A DNA stretch of 64,000 nucleotides from Eremophila alpestris peregrina (taxonomy: Eukaryota; Chordata; Aves; Passeriformes; Alaudidae): assembly GCA_009792885.1 (NCBI GenBank), contig WMCF01000232.1, positions 251,265 to 315,264 of the forward strand. The letters are read 5' to 3'. Below are positions 24,886 through 39,200 of this stretch, one piece after another; positions within the stretch are counted from its first letter, which is position 1, and each line of letters begins with the position of its first letter. Under the pieces are notes generated by a model that worked only from the letters and a program-made list of their open reading frames with translations, searched no databases and had not been told where the DNA came from. A program made the position numbers and the translations under genes.

Positions 24886-27719
24886 CTTTCAGCTACAAGT
24901 CGTGGTTCTTTATAAACAAATTCCTCTCAGGTCTTTAGCCTTTTTTAAAGGTATTACAAGTCCCACTTCTGTTAGTGTGATCCAGACTAATAGAACGAAT
25001 TCCAGATAGAAATTCCATGGTTTTGTGATGGTTGTTGCTGTAATTATTGTTTGAATACAGCACAGCTTTTCCTTGAATTGTCTTCTCTGTTCAGGAGATG
25101 CAATGAGTGTCAGCCACACAGGAAAGCAGATCAAGGAAGTGGTTTGGGCTGGGGAAAAGATTTTTATTTTCATTTGTTTCCATTTGTTTAGCCTGCCCTC
25201 TGAATTATCCCACCTCATTAACATCCTGCTGGCTCCTTCGGTACCAGGGGAATGCTCCCAAAGTTATTTTCCCTACAGCAGGCATGCAGGATGCAAGGAG
25301 GAGGTGGAGTGATGGAGCACTTCACCTTCTCCAGTGTTTGCCAGCTTGTGCCTGTAAACTGGAGCAGTTCCCCCACCACCTGCCAGCTTTCAGTGCTGAA
25401 ATAAAATACAGAGGCGGCTTGTAACCAAGCTGCACTTTCTCCTTCATGCACTCCTTAATGGGTGTAAAATGGATTGTGGCTAAGTGTCTGAGTCAATGGC
25501 TGGGAATTCTTATAGGTAAACCCTGACAGGAGCTGTGTGAGTGAGAACACACCCGGGTTGTGGGGCTGGGGAACATTAACAGTCCTCACTGGCTTCAGTA
25601 ACTGAGGTGGAAGAGTAGTAAAAAGGAGATTTTTCATTTAATTTCAAGGCTAGATTATTTACCTGAATAGTGATGAAGCTGAACCTGCACTGATTGTCCA
25701 GCCTGGGACATGCAAAGTGATGCTTTCCTCTGTCTCGTTAAAAAGGAACTGAAATCACTCCTCTGTTGTTGGGTTGCATTTATGACTGCAGGGGTCAGCA
25801 TCTGCTCTGAGCAGAGCTAAACTGAATGTTGTGTTTCTACAAAGAATATCAAATTTTATCAAATGAGAATTTGCTTTGATTTTGTGCCCATCCACACAAA
25901 AGCTTTTGGAGCTCACCTTTCAGCTTTGCTTTCAGAGATGAGGAACCCGGCTCTTGTCATTTAGAATCACCTGTCTGATAAAAACTGGAGTGGTGAAAAG
26001 CCAAATTTCTGTCAGTAACAGTTCATTTCCAAGCACTTCTTTCATTCTGGTGTTTCAGCAGTTTGAGCAGGAATTTTGGAACATACCTGCTGGATGTTCA
26101 CTTTTTACAGTGGTCTGCAGTCTTCCTACTCTGCTTCTGAAATTAAATGCAGTAAGGTCATAACTGCAATAAGCACCTCTAACAGATGAGTAGAATAAGG
26201 GGTTTCCACTCTTACTTTATCTTGTAATTCAAGATAAAAATTTTTGGGCCAAAATCTGTGAGAACAAAACCTCTGTGTGTGGATTATGCTGAAGCTTGGA
26301 ATAACACTAATTAAAAGATTTAGCTCTGACTGTGTTCCATTAGGAGCACATGACCTATTCCTTATGGTTATTACCACACCTTCACTGCCTGTAAATTTAT
26401 TTTGTGCTCTAAGTTGTAATCTAGCCAAATAATTTAGTGTTCGTCTATGACTCAGAAGATAACCTGGGAAAAAAACCAAACCAAACAATGCTTAGTTTTT
26501 GGTTTATGCAAGGCACATTCCACCTCAGCCTTAATCTGAGCTGAATTCACCCTGGAAAAATGAGAAGACTGCAGCATCAGCTTATTGCCAATGCATTTTA
26601 TTCATGTGAAGGCTTCAGTCTACTATTTCTCTCTCTTTCCATCTTGAGCATCACAACATCCAGAGCTGCTACTCTCCAGTTTATCCTTAGCTGGAATTTT
26701 ACCTGTTTTTTCTGCCCTGTAAACCTTTTCAGCTGTGTTTCTTTGCCTGGTCTCTGGGCAGCTGAGTGCCACACTGCAGATAGGCATTGAGTGAAGAGTA
26801 TTCACTGGTCTGTTTTTATCCTTGCCCCCATGCCAGTATTGTTTCCAGCTTCCTAAGAGTTTATTTAGGTGTTGGCTGGAGTTTTTCTCGGTCTCCCTTT
26901 GTGAATATTCAATTTGCAGCGGTGGGTGTGGCTGCCAGTGGTGACAGCCAGTCTTACTTGCGAAGGTGGAGTGCTCCTGAGGCGCAGCTCCTTTGTTAAT
27001 GGTGTTTCTGGGCCATATCGAACTCTGCAACAGTCGTGAGAGTAATTACTGTCTTATATTTTAATCCTTTCTCTAATTAGCGTTTGTTCTTATAAATACT
27101 TGCAGAACTCGGGAATTAGCACTTACCTGTGCACTGAGCTTAATGCGAGCACATGAAAGCAGAAAGAGCTCTGAATAAAAAACATTTTGAATGGCACATT
27201 AATGCCTCCATGCAGGAGGACACAGTTATGATATTAAATAAATGGAGCATCCTGTGCCACTAAAATAAGAGGAGCTTAGGAAAAGATAACAAGATTTCTG
27301 TCAGTTTTAGCAATAGAACCAATCACTAACTAAATGAATGTGGTTATTTCCCATCATCTTGGCTGAAAATAAATTTGAAGTGCCTGCTTAGACATGCAAC
27401 TCCTCTGAAGCAATCATAGGACAGCATTTTCCAAGGGCAGAAACTGTAGTGGACTATTTTCAGCTCTAAACATACGCAGCTGTAGTTCCATTGAAATTAG
27501 AGAAGTTGTATAGCTTTGTACAAAGCTGCAATTTGATTCCTAGGTTGGGATTTAAATTTTTCACAAGCAGGGTTGTTGTATTTCTTCTGTGACATTTGCA
27601 GCTCAGTAGTGGACAGCCTTGCTCATACTGAATAGGAGGAAAAATCAGAATAATGTTGGGGTGCCCCAGTGAAATTCACATTTGGTTTATTTGGGCTTTT
27701 TCCCTTCTGTATGTTGCAG

Positions 27720-30700
27720 TCTCGGGAGTACTTTGAGTTAATTGTTTCACGTCTGTGTCGCTTCTCCTACAACCACTGGTGTTACTGGAGCCTGGGGCTG
27801 TATTTGGGGATGAAGTGGCCGGTGCTGAGCTCTGTGCTGCTGTGGCTGCACCACGACTCAAACAAGGCACTTTCAGACTGGCAGGGTCTGTTTGCAATGT
27901 GCCTGAAGTTTGGAGGTGTGTGTTCAAAGCTTAGCTTTGGAACTCCTTTCTTAAGCAAAAGCCTATACTCAGCTTTAATTACTGAGCTCTTAGTTCTCCT
28001 CCCTGATATTCTCTCCTACCGGGAGACAGGGCTGGTTTCCTTGAGAACTTTCCATGGCATGTTTATTGCTGAAGTGTGACTAACAGCAGCACAGCCACAG
28101 TGCAGTGCAGTCTCTGTTTTCACTTTCAGTAGCCCAGCTTTTGGTTGGGTTTCTTTGAACTTTCTCCACTTCAGATTCCTCGTGTGGCTGCTCAGGAGAA
28201 TGACACTTCTCTCTTCAGCATGCTCAAACAGGAATTTGGGTGGCAGAATCTTTGTGTTGAGACAGGCTGGGAGTTGAACAAGTATCTTGAGACCTGGATG
28301 ACTTTTGCTGCTTTGCCTCACACAGGAAAGGGCTGCAGCTCTCATCTGTCTGTGTGATGGCGAGTTCTCCAGAGGGAACATGTTTCAGACAGAAAAACAT
28401 AACTGAGAACTTCTTCATCCTGGAACTGACTGTGCCAGTGCTGTGCTGATCAAGAAAAAAGATGTGGAAACAATTGTTTCCTCGCCTCCTCTACTTCTTT
28501 GGTAGAGAAATTCAATTTATTTCAGGGAAGGAATTTTTTATTTAAATCGGTATCTTTAAGAAACAAGTCAAACTTGTTAGCCATGTGATTTAGTTTACTC
28601 ATCCGTAAAACTGACAACATTTTTCACCCTTAGCTGAGGAGCGTGGCTGGAGGGAAGTAATTTGTAATATAAGTGAAAAAACCCAGTTTGTTGAAAGAAT
28701 GATTGTTTCTGAGAAGCTGGTTATTAAATATAATCTGTTTTGAGTAAAACCCTTGGTGTGGCAGAAGGCTTTGTGGCAGTGACTAACACATTTTTAGGGA
28801 CATTCCAACTTTGAACCCTCCCATGAAGTGACTGGCCCTGCAGCAGTGGCCTGAAGTCTGTGCTACAGTAATCTTGTGTTGATGCTGTCACAGACAGCTG
28901 GGCATTTTGTTTTTCCTGATTGTGTTGGGCTGTAATGGCAGCATTTGGTAGCCCAGTGGTGCTTTACCATTTATGCCAGCATGAGCTTTTACCCCTCAGA
29001 TCTTTTGTCCATCTTACTGAAGTTAGAGAACTAGTACCTTGGTGTGGTCTAGTTGAGCCTGTCTCAGTAGATACCCAGGGGGAGCTTAGTCAGTGGTTTA
29101 GCTGCAGAGCCGGGCTGACATCATGCCTGTGCTATGGGGACAATGAGGTGGTTGGGATGATGTGCTCATTTGGCTGATACCTCTGCTGTAGATGTCTGTA
29201 TTGTTGCTGTTTATTTGGAACACAGCCCCAGTGTGCCCTGCTCCTGACAGGGCATGAACCACATGCAAGTTCTTCCAGTTGCCTTTTCTGGGATTCTTTG
29301 GACTGTACTGCACTTGTGAGCACTAAGTGCTAGTTTCTAGTAGAGAAAACTTCTGCAAGTCCAAATAAATTCCATGCAAAAGGCTGCTCTCAGTATCTGA
29401 ACTGGTTATTAAGAAGACCTAGCTTGGTCTGGAGTTATCATTAAATCCATCACACAGTGCAGAAACTCCCATCAGTGAAAAGAATTCCTCACCTCAAAGT
29501 GAAAATAACATGATCAGAGCACAGCTGAAGGAGTTTGAGATCAGTGCAGACACTCCTGGGTCAGCACTTGCCTCATGTGCCCTCATGGGTGATGTTCTGC
29601 CCTGCTAAGAGAGACGCACTGCAAACCCCAAGCACAGAGCTCTCAGGGTAGCAACACTGCTATTTGGATACCTAGAGCTAACCCCCAATTTAAATGCAAT
29701 TCTATTCAGTATTTCCCTAGGCTATTCTGGTGGAAATCTTGACTGACTCCCTCTGAAGTAATTTCTGTCAATTTTTAGCTGTAAATAGCACTCAGTTACC
29801 AAGCAAGCAGCTGGATTTGCAAAGAAGCTGAATCCCTTGGCTAATCCTATCTGCTAAGTTCATTCAGGTGCATTTCAAGATGGTAACAAGGGATGCAGTG
29901 TGAGATTTGAAGGCTTCCTCAACAAAATACAATTTCATTGTCCTAAGTCCAACTCAAATACTAATTCTGTTTTCCCCCTTTTCTTTCCAGTTCCTGCTTC
30001 ACCATCAGGATATGTGTCTGCTCCTCTGGCTTTGAAAATTACTGATGTTATCCATGAACACAAAATGGCACGTGAGCATAAAGGTGTAATTTTTGCATTT
30101 ATCCAGTTGTTTACAAAGGATTTTGATCAACAGTAGTTTTTAAATGCTGTATTTGCTGCAGAAGGTGTCATTTTCTTCTTTGCAAGTGCTTCAGCACTAC
30201 TGTCAATCTAATTAACCTTATAAAAGGAAGAGCACACTGGTATTTGTAGGGAGAATGAAGAATGTAGGACAGAGCTAAGCTGAGAAAGGATAATATTTAG
30301 TTACAGCCATGGGAATGATCACGGGCACACTTGTTTCAGAAGCTCTGTGACACACACAATCCCTGGGAATAGATTGTTTTTATTCTGCAAGCAGCTCGTT
30401 TTTCCCTGGAACTGCACCGAGCCAGCCCCTTGAGGCAGGGTTAGGATATTGCAGAGAAGCTGGTTTGCAGGCAAAATGTGCAATCCCAATGTATTTCAAT
30501 ATTAAAATAGGAATTCCATTAGCCTTACATCGTGGCTGTGTTTTGAATTCCTTGGGAGTTTTAGCTGGCTCCCTTCAACTGAAAGCACTGAGGGAATGGC
30601 TTGAAGCTGTGCCAGGTTGGATATCAGGAAAAGGTTCCTCACCCAGAAGGTGACTATTAAGGGCAGCATTTTCCCCTGTATTGATAAGGTATCAAGTTGA

Positions 30701-31933
30701 TTTCTATTGTACATTTTTACATATGCACTATATATGTGCACATATATACATGTAAATATATACAGATTTTTCAATAGGAAGGGCCTTTCCCTGCCCCTAA
30801 ATCCCAAACCTGGCCTGAGAAATTTATATAGCTGAAGTATTTTATTATTTATTGGGATCTAAGAATGCAAAGCCTGGAAGAAACGCAGACTTTGAGGAAA
30901 GTGGACTGAGGAAGATGGATATAAAAATGTTGAATCATGTTGTTTTGGTGCACCTGAATTGGTTATGCAGAATTCTAGTCATTGCATCCTGGTACAGGAC
31001 ACAGGGATTCCTGTTACACTGCTAGCACACAGAAGAATTCCTGGGGGAATCACACAGGCTGCTGCTTTCCAGCTGCACCTCTGCATTTGCTCAGAGAACC
31101 AACTGTGCCCAAAGCCATCCATTTCCCCCAGCAGCTCAGGGCACAGGAAAAGTGCCTTGGTATGGTGCAGTAAAGATGAATTATTGGAAACTTGGGAATC
31201 TGTGCTCATCCAAAGGCAGAGATGTGATGGCAGCTGTGAGAATAACTGCAGTCCTCAGAGGCAAAGCCAGTGCTGTGTTTGGGCTGCAGCAGCCTGGGAC
31301 AGAGAAGGCTGAGAGCAGCCACAGCAGCACAGGTAAGGCACCAAAACCACTTGATCTTACCTGTGGCCTTTTGGACAAACTCCCATTGTGTCTAGCCACA
31401 ACATCAAAGCTGCTTTGAAGAACCCTGATGCACAAATGAGGTCTTGGGTGGTCAGTTATGGTTCAAGTAGCAGTTTATATATTTATTATCATTATACACA
31501 ACCTTGACAATCTATATTGCCATTCAAAAATAAATTGAAGTCTTGTCAATTTGCACATGATCTGTCACTACTGAGAATCCCATTTCCATCCATGGTAAAC
31601 ATTTTCCATACTTAAACACTGCTTTAGCTTCTGACCCTCCCATCTCTCCCCTCCTCAGCCCGTGCAGATGTGGTTATTGACTGTGGAAAGAAACTTCCCC
31701 TTCAGGGACTACCACCTTTCATGATCAACATGAAACTATTTCAACACTTGACAGAGGTGGCTGCTGGGTATAGCTCTTAATTGCATTTTTGTTTAAAATA
31801 ATTCTTGATGGATTTCATTGCAATGATTCCTGGTTTTCATTGCTTGACATTATTTCCTTCTGCCCAGGAAAGAAGGAAACCAAGGTTTAACAGCTGTATC
31901 AAGTCAGTCACATCAAGCACATTCCTGGTTTAG
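27720..31933 (+). other. Candidate unrecognised gene: phase-compatible exon-like segments
   Basis: Four open segments with reasonable splice signals lie in order on the plus strand: 27720-27885, 29991-30083 (acceptor tract ttttctttccag), 31659-31756 (acceptor tract tctcccctcctcag) and 31868-31933 (acceptor tract ttccttctgcccag, ending in TAG). Phases agree at every junction: 1, 1, then 0. The peptide would include YNHWCYWSLGLYLGMKW, then YVSAPLALKITDVIHEHK, then VVIDCGKKLPLQGLPPF. I recognise no family and find no convincing first exon upstream. It could be a lineage-restricted gene, the remains of one, a noncoding RNA, or chance. Confidence is low. Confidence 0.2.
30592..30652 (+). mobile_element. 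Short degraded CR1 LINE remnant
   Basis: The segment gaatggcttgaagctgtgcc, followed by a GGTTGGATATCAGGAAAA-type block and cctcacccagaaggtg, matches the sense strand of the CR1 3' region. Only ~60 bp is recognisable. Confidence 0.6.
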
Positions 31934-34900
31934 TATTCTGCAGTGCCAACAGTCACACTGTTATTTATATGTGTAGGAAGTGGTTGAAGTCTTCAAATTT
32001 CAACCACAGAGAATTAGGAATTCAGCTGGGAGTCAGCCACCACACACTTTCTGTAGCTACTGAGAGCTTGTGTGTATACTCCAACTGCTATGTTGGGAGT
32101 TCAAAATTAAAATTTATGAGGCATTAACTCCTTTTGTTAAGCAACATGTTTTTTGCCACCTCTTGAGAGTTTCTGTCTCCTGCTGCCTGAGAGAAAACTT
32201 AAGAGCAGCAGAAGTGTAAGAGGCAACAGCATATTCTTCCATCCAGTTAATGAACTCACAGCTAGTGGCAATTAATATAATGATCCTTAGAGCAGGCAGA
32301 CCTTGTACCAGCCCACAACTCAAGTTCAGGCATCTGAGCTTCACCTGAGAAGGGCTCACAGAAGTGTGGAAGCATTACAGGGTGATTACACGGCAATGAA
32401 ATGCTCCACTTTGAGGAATGAGGTTCATGATAGCACTGAGCTATGGGAATTGGATTTAGCTTCTTTTCCTGCAGCAGCTGGGCAGATGCTTTAAGCCAGC
32501 AAATGGAGCATATTTGCACCATGGCTTCATGTTTTGGATGCTAGCATTGGTTAACTGCAGCTCTGAGAAGTGCAGATTCCAAGTTTTGTTAAGGCTGGCA
32601 ATTTTTCACACTGGTGTCAAAAAATAATTGGGCAGAAAAAAGGCTCCTTCCAGCTCCTTGCTTGTTTCCTGAAATTATGCTTACATCATCCTTACAGGAA
32701 AAGCCCCAGTTAAATAGGGAGTATTTGAGAAGTGTTACTAGCAATCTGTAGTAGAGACTGGAGTTCAGCACACAGAGATGTTGGAAAGTATTAAGGAATT
32801 TCAAATGCTGAAGAGATAAAGCAATCTCCTCAACACACAGAATGGATGTTTTAGGTTAACACTTCCACTTGTGTGTGGAAGCAGCAGAACCTCCATCCCA
32901 CACAGCACAAGGTGTCCCTGCCCCTCCTGTGCTGCCTGCCAGGGACAGGGCACCCTCCCCTCTCTGTGCCCTGGGAGGAGAGCAGCAATACAGGTGTGGA
33001 GCGCAGGCTGGGTGTCCCAGCTGCCTCTGAGCACCCAGAACCAGCTGCTCACTCCCTGCTCTGCAGGAAGGCCTCATTTAGGCAGTGCAAGGACACTGCT
33101 GGAAGCTAGCAAGGGAGAGGAGTCTTCCTTCAAAGTCAGACATACAAAATCAAAACCTGCGTGCAGAATGAAGGGGTTTTTGTCATGAAGCAGCAGTAGC
33201 TTCAAAAAAGAGGGTAAAACCCTAACTTAAGTGTTACAAATCTGCTTATGTTACATCTGAATGAAATTCAAAGTAGCTCCTAGGAGTCTAAAGTACCTTA
33301 ATAAAAAAAGAGGGAAGGAACTCATGAATTAGTTATAAACTAAACTTAGTTTAGTAAAGAAAATTAAAACAAATTTATTTTTAAGTAATTTCTTGAGCAA
33401 GCCCATTAATGCTCCCGACAGGAGAGAATGAGTCCTCTTTAAGTTCTTACTAGTAAAATGAAACAATATATTTAGGCTGGTTTGTAACTAGATCTTTACA
33501 TGAAACATTAGAACCTAATTTACAAAACTTTTGTTTTTTAAACAAACTCTACTGGTGTTACAAAGATAGCGTTGCTTCCTTTTTTTCTTTCTGTGGCTCA
33601 GAGGGAACGTTTTCAAATATTAGAAATGTATCTTACCCTCAAGCAGGAAGTTTCAAGTACGACATAACCAACAAATACCTGCTGTTCTAACAGACGAGAT
33701 GCAGAGCAGCAGGCTGCTGCTGGTTCTCTCACAAAGCTTTATGTTGCAAAGACACTCACTCTGGTGCTGTCAGGGTAGGCAGAGGGATGACACACAAAAC
33801 CTCAAGATGTGCACAGTGTGGAATTACTTCAATCTGTGCTGGTAAAATCTCCTCTTTGTAACAGGAAACACATTACACATGAGCAAGTCACACATTGATG
33901 TGAACCTCACTGTGGAAACATCAACTCTGCTTTCCTGAACAGGATTCCTAACATGGACCTCAGAGCCAGCTTCTGTAGGCAGCATTCCTCTTCAGCAGGG
34001 ATCTAGAGACAGACCAGATGCACAGCAAAAAAAACCCCTATTCTAGTAAGAAAACTGGACTACAACTGTTTGTCTGAACCATATCTGCTTTGAAGCGTGC
34101 AGAATTATTCTAGCCTTGATCCTAAGCATTGCCTCAAACATCTGTGATGTAGCATTAAGCATCTGATGGCCATGAGCAGGACACTCTGTTCTTGCACATG
34201 ACCTTTTAGCTACTGGAGAGCTGACACTGGAGATTTCTGCAGTTTTGTGCTCTTCTGCCACAGGTACCAAGCAGTCTAGCTAAACAAATTAGTGTGTAGA
34301 TTTTAGGAAGCCAGCACTTGAGAATGCTACTCACTGCAGTGCTGTGGTAAAAGCCATTAGGATATAAAAGGTGCTAAAGCCAGCTCAGCCTGACTGAGAG
34401 CACAGCTGATGCTGCAGCACAGTCACCCCTCAGAGCCAGAGGTGTGACTACCGTGGCACAGCTCAGGACTGAGGCTGCAGAGGAGCTACAGAACTGCTCT
34501 CCTCAAGGTCCACTCAGTTCTGGTTCAAGGGCATTAAACGTGGCAACTTACAGTGTCAGACCATCCACACTGATGGCATGGAACAGGAGCTAAGTACATG
34601 CACCTCAGTCACCTGATGTCAGTCATGAAGATACAATTCCAGCACTTGAACTCGCCTGCCAGGTTTATGTACAGCCATAAATGGTGCTTCCTTTTCTGTG
34701 AAGATATGGCAGAGTCCCAGGGGCCATGAACTACTTCTTGTAGCACCAACAGTGGTAGAAGAGGAAGGGCACGGCCAAAGACAAAACGGCTGCCAAACCC
34801 AGAAACAAGATTGTGATTCTTCACTTGTTTCAAACAGCAACACCTCCTATGGGAGAACTGCTGCAGGAGTGCCTGGTTAACATCTGGATTTGTTTCTGGG

Positions 34901-36271
34901 ACAGAGTTCAAGCCACTACAGCATTACACTGCAACTTCTTTTAGTTTCTTATGCTGGGTAAAGAAACCAGTTTTCATAGTTAGAGCAGCCCATTCCCACT
35001 GTGATTACAGAAGAGTGAAGTCAGTAGTGACTGGCTTTAGCAAGTGCTGCAGTACCTCAGTGACTGACAGAAGCATTGGGAATACATCTGGGACAGACAC
35101 TGGACCTTGACAACGTTGAAGACCTATCAAAGAAAACAGTGATTCTACTGTGTAATACATTGTACACAGTTTCATTAGAGAGCTAAATGACCAAAGCTAA
35201 GCTATGCAAGTTCATCAAGTAGATTCCATCTTTGGGGTAGTAACATCCAGTTTTTAAGCTATTTTGTTTTGGTCCTTGACCAAAAAGTGTACCTGCTGAG
35301 CATCAAGGCTTAAATAAGCTCTCAGCATTTCTTTCAAGTTTGCACCAAACAGTATTTAAGCAACCTCAGAATTAGGGTGATGATACCCAGTTTGCACAGC
35401 ACTGTTTCTGTTGTTTCTCCTCCCCAGGATGAGATACAATCAGGATGTAAACTGAATCCAAAACAAGAGAAGTGGAAGTAGTTGAATGTGCAAGAAGACA
35501 TTTTCAAGGGAAAGCTACGCAGCAGGCATTGAATGTTCTCCCCTTTGATCCTGTTCTGAGCAGCATGAGCCTGTGCTAAGCACAGCAGGGTCTGTTGCAG
35601 CAATGTGCAGAGAGCAGGAATTCCAGCCCACGGCAGAGCCAGGAGCTGGAGCAGTTTGAATGAAGGCTGGCATTTCTATGGGAACCCCAAAAACGCTTCA
35701 GCTCGCATGACTCAGTTCCTATGAGAAAGACCATACAATTCTCATGGTACATCAACAACATGGACTGGTATGCCAACTAACCTCTATTTTAATATTTAAA
35801 TTATAACAATACAATAACTAGAAAAGGTCAGTGCTTCAAGTGACAGGTTTTGCCACTTCAATTCCAATAGTTTTCCAAAATAAAGATGCGATTAGATCTA
35901 CGCTTGAGCATCAGTAGTGCAATACAGTATCCTTTCCTGAATAAAGGAGCTGAGGTTTATCCCACAATAAAAGCTTTAAATAAGGTAGATTGTTGCCATT
36001 TATATATCCATTCTGTATGTTTGATATAAAATATATTGGGAAAGCTTCAACTGACTTATACAATCTACATTTGGCTAAAGCTCCACATAAGCAGCATCAG
36101 TGGAAATGAACATCAGAGGTGTACTTAATATAAAACACTTCCAAAACTACTCAGCAACGAATGACAGGAGTTTGGCTAAGAATAACTGAACATCTGAGGT
36201 GTGTAGCAGACAGAAAGAATGGACCCTGTGGTTACTTGCACTGTTTTAATGAAGTACAGTAAATGCAAGGC

Positions 36272-39200
36272 TCAGTCCACTTCCATTTCCCCGGGGGGTT
36301 TGGTGTGCTGAGGGTTGTCCTTGGGCTCAGGCTTGCTTTCAGCAGTGCTCTGCCCGTTCACCGGCCCGTTGTGCTCCCCATTGGCTCGGGGCTGCCCCTC
36401 GCTGGCAGCCTCCACCTTCGGCTTGGGCTTGGACAGGATGGGATTGCAGAGGCTGTCCAGTTCCTGGGTGTGACACAAGTGAGACAGCAGGGTCACCTGA
36501 GGCACAGCACAGCACCTACTCCCTCATGGCCTGCCATGTCAATGGCAACGACCACACAGATAACATCTAGAAACTTCAAATAAAGCGTTTGGCTGCATCA
36601 CGAGCTTCTGCTTTGTAACAAACCTGCATGACAACCCATTCTGCAGAAACCTGGTGCTGGAACTCAGAGTATTTTAAAAAAACTTGTGCAGACGTAAATA
36701 AAGAGCCAGCACTCAAGAGTGCTGTAACTGCTGCTCCCTCTGTATAGATCTTTTAATAGCTTTAAAATCTCTGCAGATGTCTAGCTCAGATCTAGGCTAA
36801 AATCTAGTTCAGGAAAAGCTCATGTGAATGCAACAAGTACAGTTATTTTTTTTTTACCTTAGATTTTGCTAGTATTTCTGCCACTTTGACAACTGGATCC
36901 TGAGTTAGACTGAGTTTGTTCTGGGCATTCATTTTGCTGTTCAACCAATTCATAGCCTCATTAATGTATTTTTCAACTTTCTCCATCTCAGCAGGATCTA
37001 GGTGGTCGTATTTCTCATCCTAAGGAAAGAGAAAGTATTTGTACCAGCAACTAAAATACGCTGTTCACCCAATTAAGTTCCTCTTAGTAGTTAAACACCA
37101 GTAACAGCTGTCAATTCAGAGATCCATTACAAGTGGTACTAACCACCATAAAAACACATCCATCTTTGATTTATGTTCTCATGAAGAAGCTCTTTCTGCT
37201 AGCAATGCAGAACAGGTCTGAAGTTCTCAGGAGCGGAAGTACAACAGCCCTTCTAAAGCAGCCTAAGAGGGAACTTTACAGGATTTGTTTAAACACAAAA
37301 GACTGTGGCAAAACTCCAAACACCTATCATCACTGAATAGCTAAATCATTTGGCTTTACCTTATTTTTGTATGCTTCTACTGCTTTCATAAGGAGCTGAA
37401 TCTTCTTTCCCAGTTCATTTAGGACTTTTGGTCTCTCTTCATGTTCCATGCATCTTTCCTGGATAGGCTGTCCGAATTTCTGGAATAACAAGCACAAAGA
37501 TCTTAACAAAACACCCATTTCCTTTAGTCTGCTCTAACAGTACCATGCAGCTTGGGAAGGAAGGCTGCCTTTAACTCCTGTTCTCACCCGTTCAAAGAGC
37601 CAAGTCTTTGCATATTGCTTTAGTCCAACAACAACAAAAAAAAAAAGCAGAAGTTTAATCACAGGAACAGTGACTGTCCTTTCTAGGGTTGGTATTCTGC
37701 TGTTCTCTGCAAAAAGAGCATTTGGAACAATGCATTTGGGACTGAAACCAGTTAGGCTTCAATGGATGCTTTAATTTTCAAGTAGTCCATCTGAAAACTT
37801 CTAATTTTATCTACTGTGTGCTTTTTCCTTCTCTTGAATACTGGTATCTACACTGCTGTTTCCATTAGTTATTCCTCCCCCTGAGGAAATGTGAGAGTAA
37901 ACAGCTGGAACCCAAGGGCTGGACACACACTCCAACTTAGTACAAGTAGGTAGTTATTCATCAGAACTCACATTTTCCCCATCAAATCCTTACAATCTGA
38001 AGCATTTAGGGGGGTGTTTGTCACCAATAATCAAATGATACAACAGAAACACTCCAGAGCCTTTATAGTTGGATTTCAGACCCCAAATTGGTCTTACTAT
38101 ACATCTATAGAAGGTCACTGAGAACAGGAAAAACAGAATATATATTCTGGAATGTAATTCTCATTACCCAGGAGTGCAGTCAGACTACTCAAAAATCTCT
38201 TTCAGACTTGTAAGAAGTCTGACAGAAAATTCTCATAGCAATTAAATCTGTTGTCATTAGTGACAGTCTGCTTCATTTCAACCATTTTCAAATTAGGAGC
38301 CCAACTCACATTAAACTGTACTTCTAGTTCTAAATTTTATGTTCATTTCTTAACTGAACATACACAGCCTAAACACCCCAAACATTCATGAGTGAGTTTT
38401 CTGGAAAACAGCTTAAAACCTTACCTTTAACTCCTGCAGCTTGTCCATGTACACTTGTTTTGGCTGGTCCTCTCCATCTTCATAAAGCCAATTTTCTGTA
38501 TCCTCCAACATCAAGGTCAGCTTGTTTGAGTCCTGCAGAGCAAGGTAAGGACACTCCAAGTCAGGAAGCAACACATCACATGAGACTTCTCTCCCTGGCA
38601 CAAACCCACCCTACTCAACAAAGGGTTGCTTTGTCAGCATCAAACATTCTAAGTGATACTGAAGGGAAACAGTCATTAACAGACTTCAAAGCCAAGATTC
38701 TACAGGGAGGAGAGAGGCAGGACAGCCCTACTGTCATGTGACTGGCAGGTGAAGTTTACCAGAGTTATAAAACCAGTCCTGAGGCTATTTAAGACAGTCC
38801 ATGCAGCTCTGAGAGTGTTCCATATTATCTGTTCCTTTCATTTTTATTCCTACCCACTCCTGCCATTCAGAAGCTCGTTGTGATCTGTCCTACTTTCCTA
38901 AGCTGACCATAGGGGTTTTACTGTCTGCCTGCACCCCTGATCCTTCCTTGCCACTGAGAAGCTTCTCAGGCAATAAAGAGCTCTGCAAGTCAAACGTCAG
39001 GTGTAAGTGTTAACCTGAGCTCCACTGCTGGGAAGCCAAGCCACCTCCTATTCCAAAACTTCTCAAAGAGAGCCCTGCAGCCTCCACAAAACACACACTC
39101 AAATAAATTTATAAATACAAAGGAGCTTTTCCCAACAGCTGGAACATGTAAACAAGCCTTACCTCTTCAGTGATGAATTTCTCAAAGACTCCACACAGCT

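Larger units (their letters stand above)
24886..36271. other. Apparent intergenic region between PLK4 and HSPA4L
   Basis: About 11.4 kb with no gene that I recognise; mammals also lack a gene here. It contains a short CR1 remnant at 30592-30652, an AT-rich stretch with TATA/CATA runs at 30715-30770, and a set of exon-like segments at 27720-31933 described separately. The part nearest HSPA4L (down to roughly 35.8 or 33.4 kb) is probably its 3' UTR. On the minus strand an ATTAAA lies at 35793-35788 and an AATAAA at 33379-33374; either could end the HSPA4L transcript. Confidence 0.6.

Noticed and set aside
24228..24938. 236-codon plus-strand open frame
   Set aside because: It is the reverse strand of a CR1 LINE fragment, not a gene.
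28162..28269. Another exon-like segment in the PLK4-HSPA4L gap (after acceptor ctccacttcag)
   Set aside because: Open in one frame, but its phases do not fit between the neighbouring candidate exons and its donor is poor.
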